Source of the DNA: Bradyrhizobium sp. WSM1417
GTDB lineage: Bacteria; Pseudomonadota; Alphaproteobacteria; Rhizobiales; Xanthobacteraceae
Reading direction: 5' to 3'
Length of the DNA: 64,000 nt
Assembly: GCF_000515415.1 (NCBI RefSeq)
Contig: NZ_KI911783.1
Location: forward strand, 5,257,831-5,321,830
Below the pieces are notes generated by a model that searched no databases, was not told the origin of the DNA, and saw nothing but the letters and a program-made list of their open reading frames with translations. Positions 63,380 through 64,000 of this stretch are shown in pieces (within the stretch, counting starts at the first letter, position 1; each line of letters starts with the position of its first letter). Position numbers and translations under genes: made by a program.

Positions 63380-64000
63380 TCAGCCGGCCTGACCGACGGG
63401 AACCGCGCGCGGCTGCGCTTCGGTTGCGCCACGCGTCGCTAGCCGCTCGGTCTGCGTCACCACAAGCGTCAGCACCACGATCGCGACCGCCTGATGCGCG
63501 AGCGCGAGGTCAATCGGCACCTGGTTGAGCAGCGTGAGGATGCCGAGCAATGCTTGCAGGCTGACCGCGGCGAACAGCAAGAGCGCGCCGCTCGCCGCAG
63601 ATCCCGCGCGTGAACGCACCGCATCGAACGCGTGCAACGCCGCCAGCGCGAACAGCGCATAGGCCGTCATGCGGTGCTCGAACTGCACCGTCAGCACATT
63701 GTCGAACATGTTGCGCCACCACGGCGTCTCGAACCACAGCCGCTCACCTGAGGGAATGAACGCGCCGTCGATCTGCGGCCAGGTGTTGTAGGCGCGGCCG
63801 GCGCGTAGGCCCGCAACCAGCGCACCGAAATAGATCTGGATGAAGGTCACGACCAGGAGCAAGGCGCTCGTGAAGCGCAGCCGCGAGGGTGCTGCGATCG
63901 GCGGACGCTCGGCGAGCCGCCGCACCGTCCAGACGATGCCGGCGAAGATCACGAGCGCGAGCACGAGATGCGTCGCCAGCCGATATTGCGACACCTCGAC
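63380..64000 (-). CDS. ctaA: heme A synthase (CtaA/COX15), C-terminal part cut by window edge
   Basis: The frame is open to the right edge; about 206 residues of the C-terminal half are present. Membrane helices and heme-ligand histidines are seen in [20 protein letters not shown] and [18 protein letters not shown], and [20 protein letters not shown] then [10 protein letters not shown] is a COX15 signature. It oxidises heme O to heme A for cytochrome oxidase. The C-terminal tail after TERLATRG is non-conserved. Confidence 0.92.
   Translation of the reverse strand, partial: VEVSQYRLATHLVLALVIFAGIVWTVRRLAERPPIAAPSRLRFTSALLLVVTFIQIYFGALVAGLRAGRAYNTWPQIDGAFIPSGERLWFETPWWRNMFDNVLTVQFEHRMTAYALFALAALHAFDAVRSRAGSAASGALLLFAAVSLQALLGILTLLNQVPIDLALAHQAVAIVVLTLVVTQTERLATRGATEAQPRAVPVGQAG

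Overview
This is a high-GC alphaproteobacterial chromosome segment, most likely Bradyrhizobium or a close relative. The evidence is the gene content and order (a nuo operon near tRNA-Asp and an HU gene, clpP-clpX-lon, tig next to tRNA-Leu, glnB-glnA, rplM-rpsI), the protein sequences, and a Bradyrhizobium-style intergenic palindromic repeat near 60.8 kb. Everything is read from sequence alone; family names come from recognised motifs, not searches.

Layout: 1-6.5 kb is the nuoABCDEFG part of a complex I operon on the minus strand, with two extra genes embedded in it: an FkbM-type methyltransferase between nuoD and nuoE, and a 67-residue membrane protein between nuoE and nuoF. 7.1-13.2 kb holds a TonB-dependent siderophore receptor, a MarR regulator divergent from a Rieske oxygenase plus MFS transporter pair, and a small exported protein. 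13.3-16.8 kb has tRNA-Asp, HU, peptidase T, a membrane protein with a 24-codon small protein upstream of it, and an orphan strong terminator that suggests a small RNA. 16.9-23.7 kb is a heavy-metal resistance operon (CzcCBA-type RND pump plus CDF exporter). A SAM methyltransferase follows.

24.8-39.1 kb is an integrative element of about 14.3 kb inserted inside a tRNA-Val(TAC) gene. The 5' half of the tRNA lies at one end and the 3' half at the other, each carrying a 14-bp copy of the anticodon-loop core. Neither junction rebuilds the host tRNA. Instead the element carries its own complete, sequence-divergent tRNA-Val(TAC) 100 bp inside the left junction, apparently to replace the gene it breaks. 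Left to right it contains: the replacement tRNA; a run of small tightly overlapped unknown genes with winged-helix, Cys-rich and coiled-coil proteins; a Nu1-like HTH protein; an AT-richer cargo block with a surface-polysaccharide cassette (sugar transferase, deacetylase, radical SAM, methyltransferase) and a PEPxxWA-CTERM protein; a three-gene operon of a GHKL-ATPase-like protein, a STAS-like (DUF4325-type) protein and a membrane protein; and a recombination module (ribbon-helix-helix protein, excisionase-like protein, tyrosine integrase), with the last two reading frames overlapping by 217 bp.

39.2-64 kb returns to ordinary core genome: GFA protein, lon, clpX, clpP, tig, tRNA-Leu, a degenerate multicopper-oxidase-like Tat protein, a GNAT acetyltransferase coupled to nnr, glnB (with a sigma-54-type promoter) and glnA, a class I amidotransferase, an AI-2E family permease, a diguanylate cyclase, rplM-rpsI, acyl-CoA-related genes, metY, and the C-terminal part of a heme A synthase at the right edge.

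The most interesting parts are the tRNA-breaking and tRNA-replacing element and the uncharacterised ATPase/STAS/membrane operon it carries.
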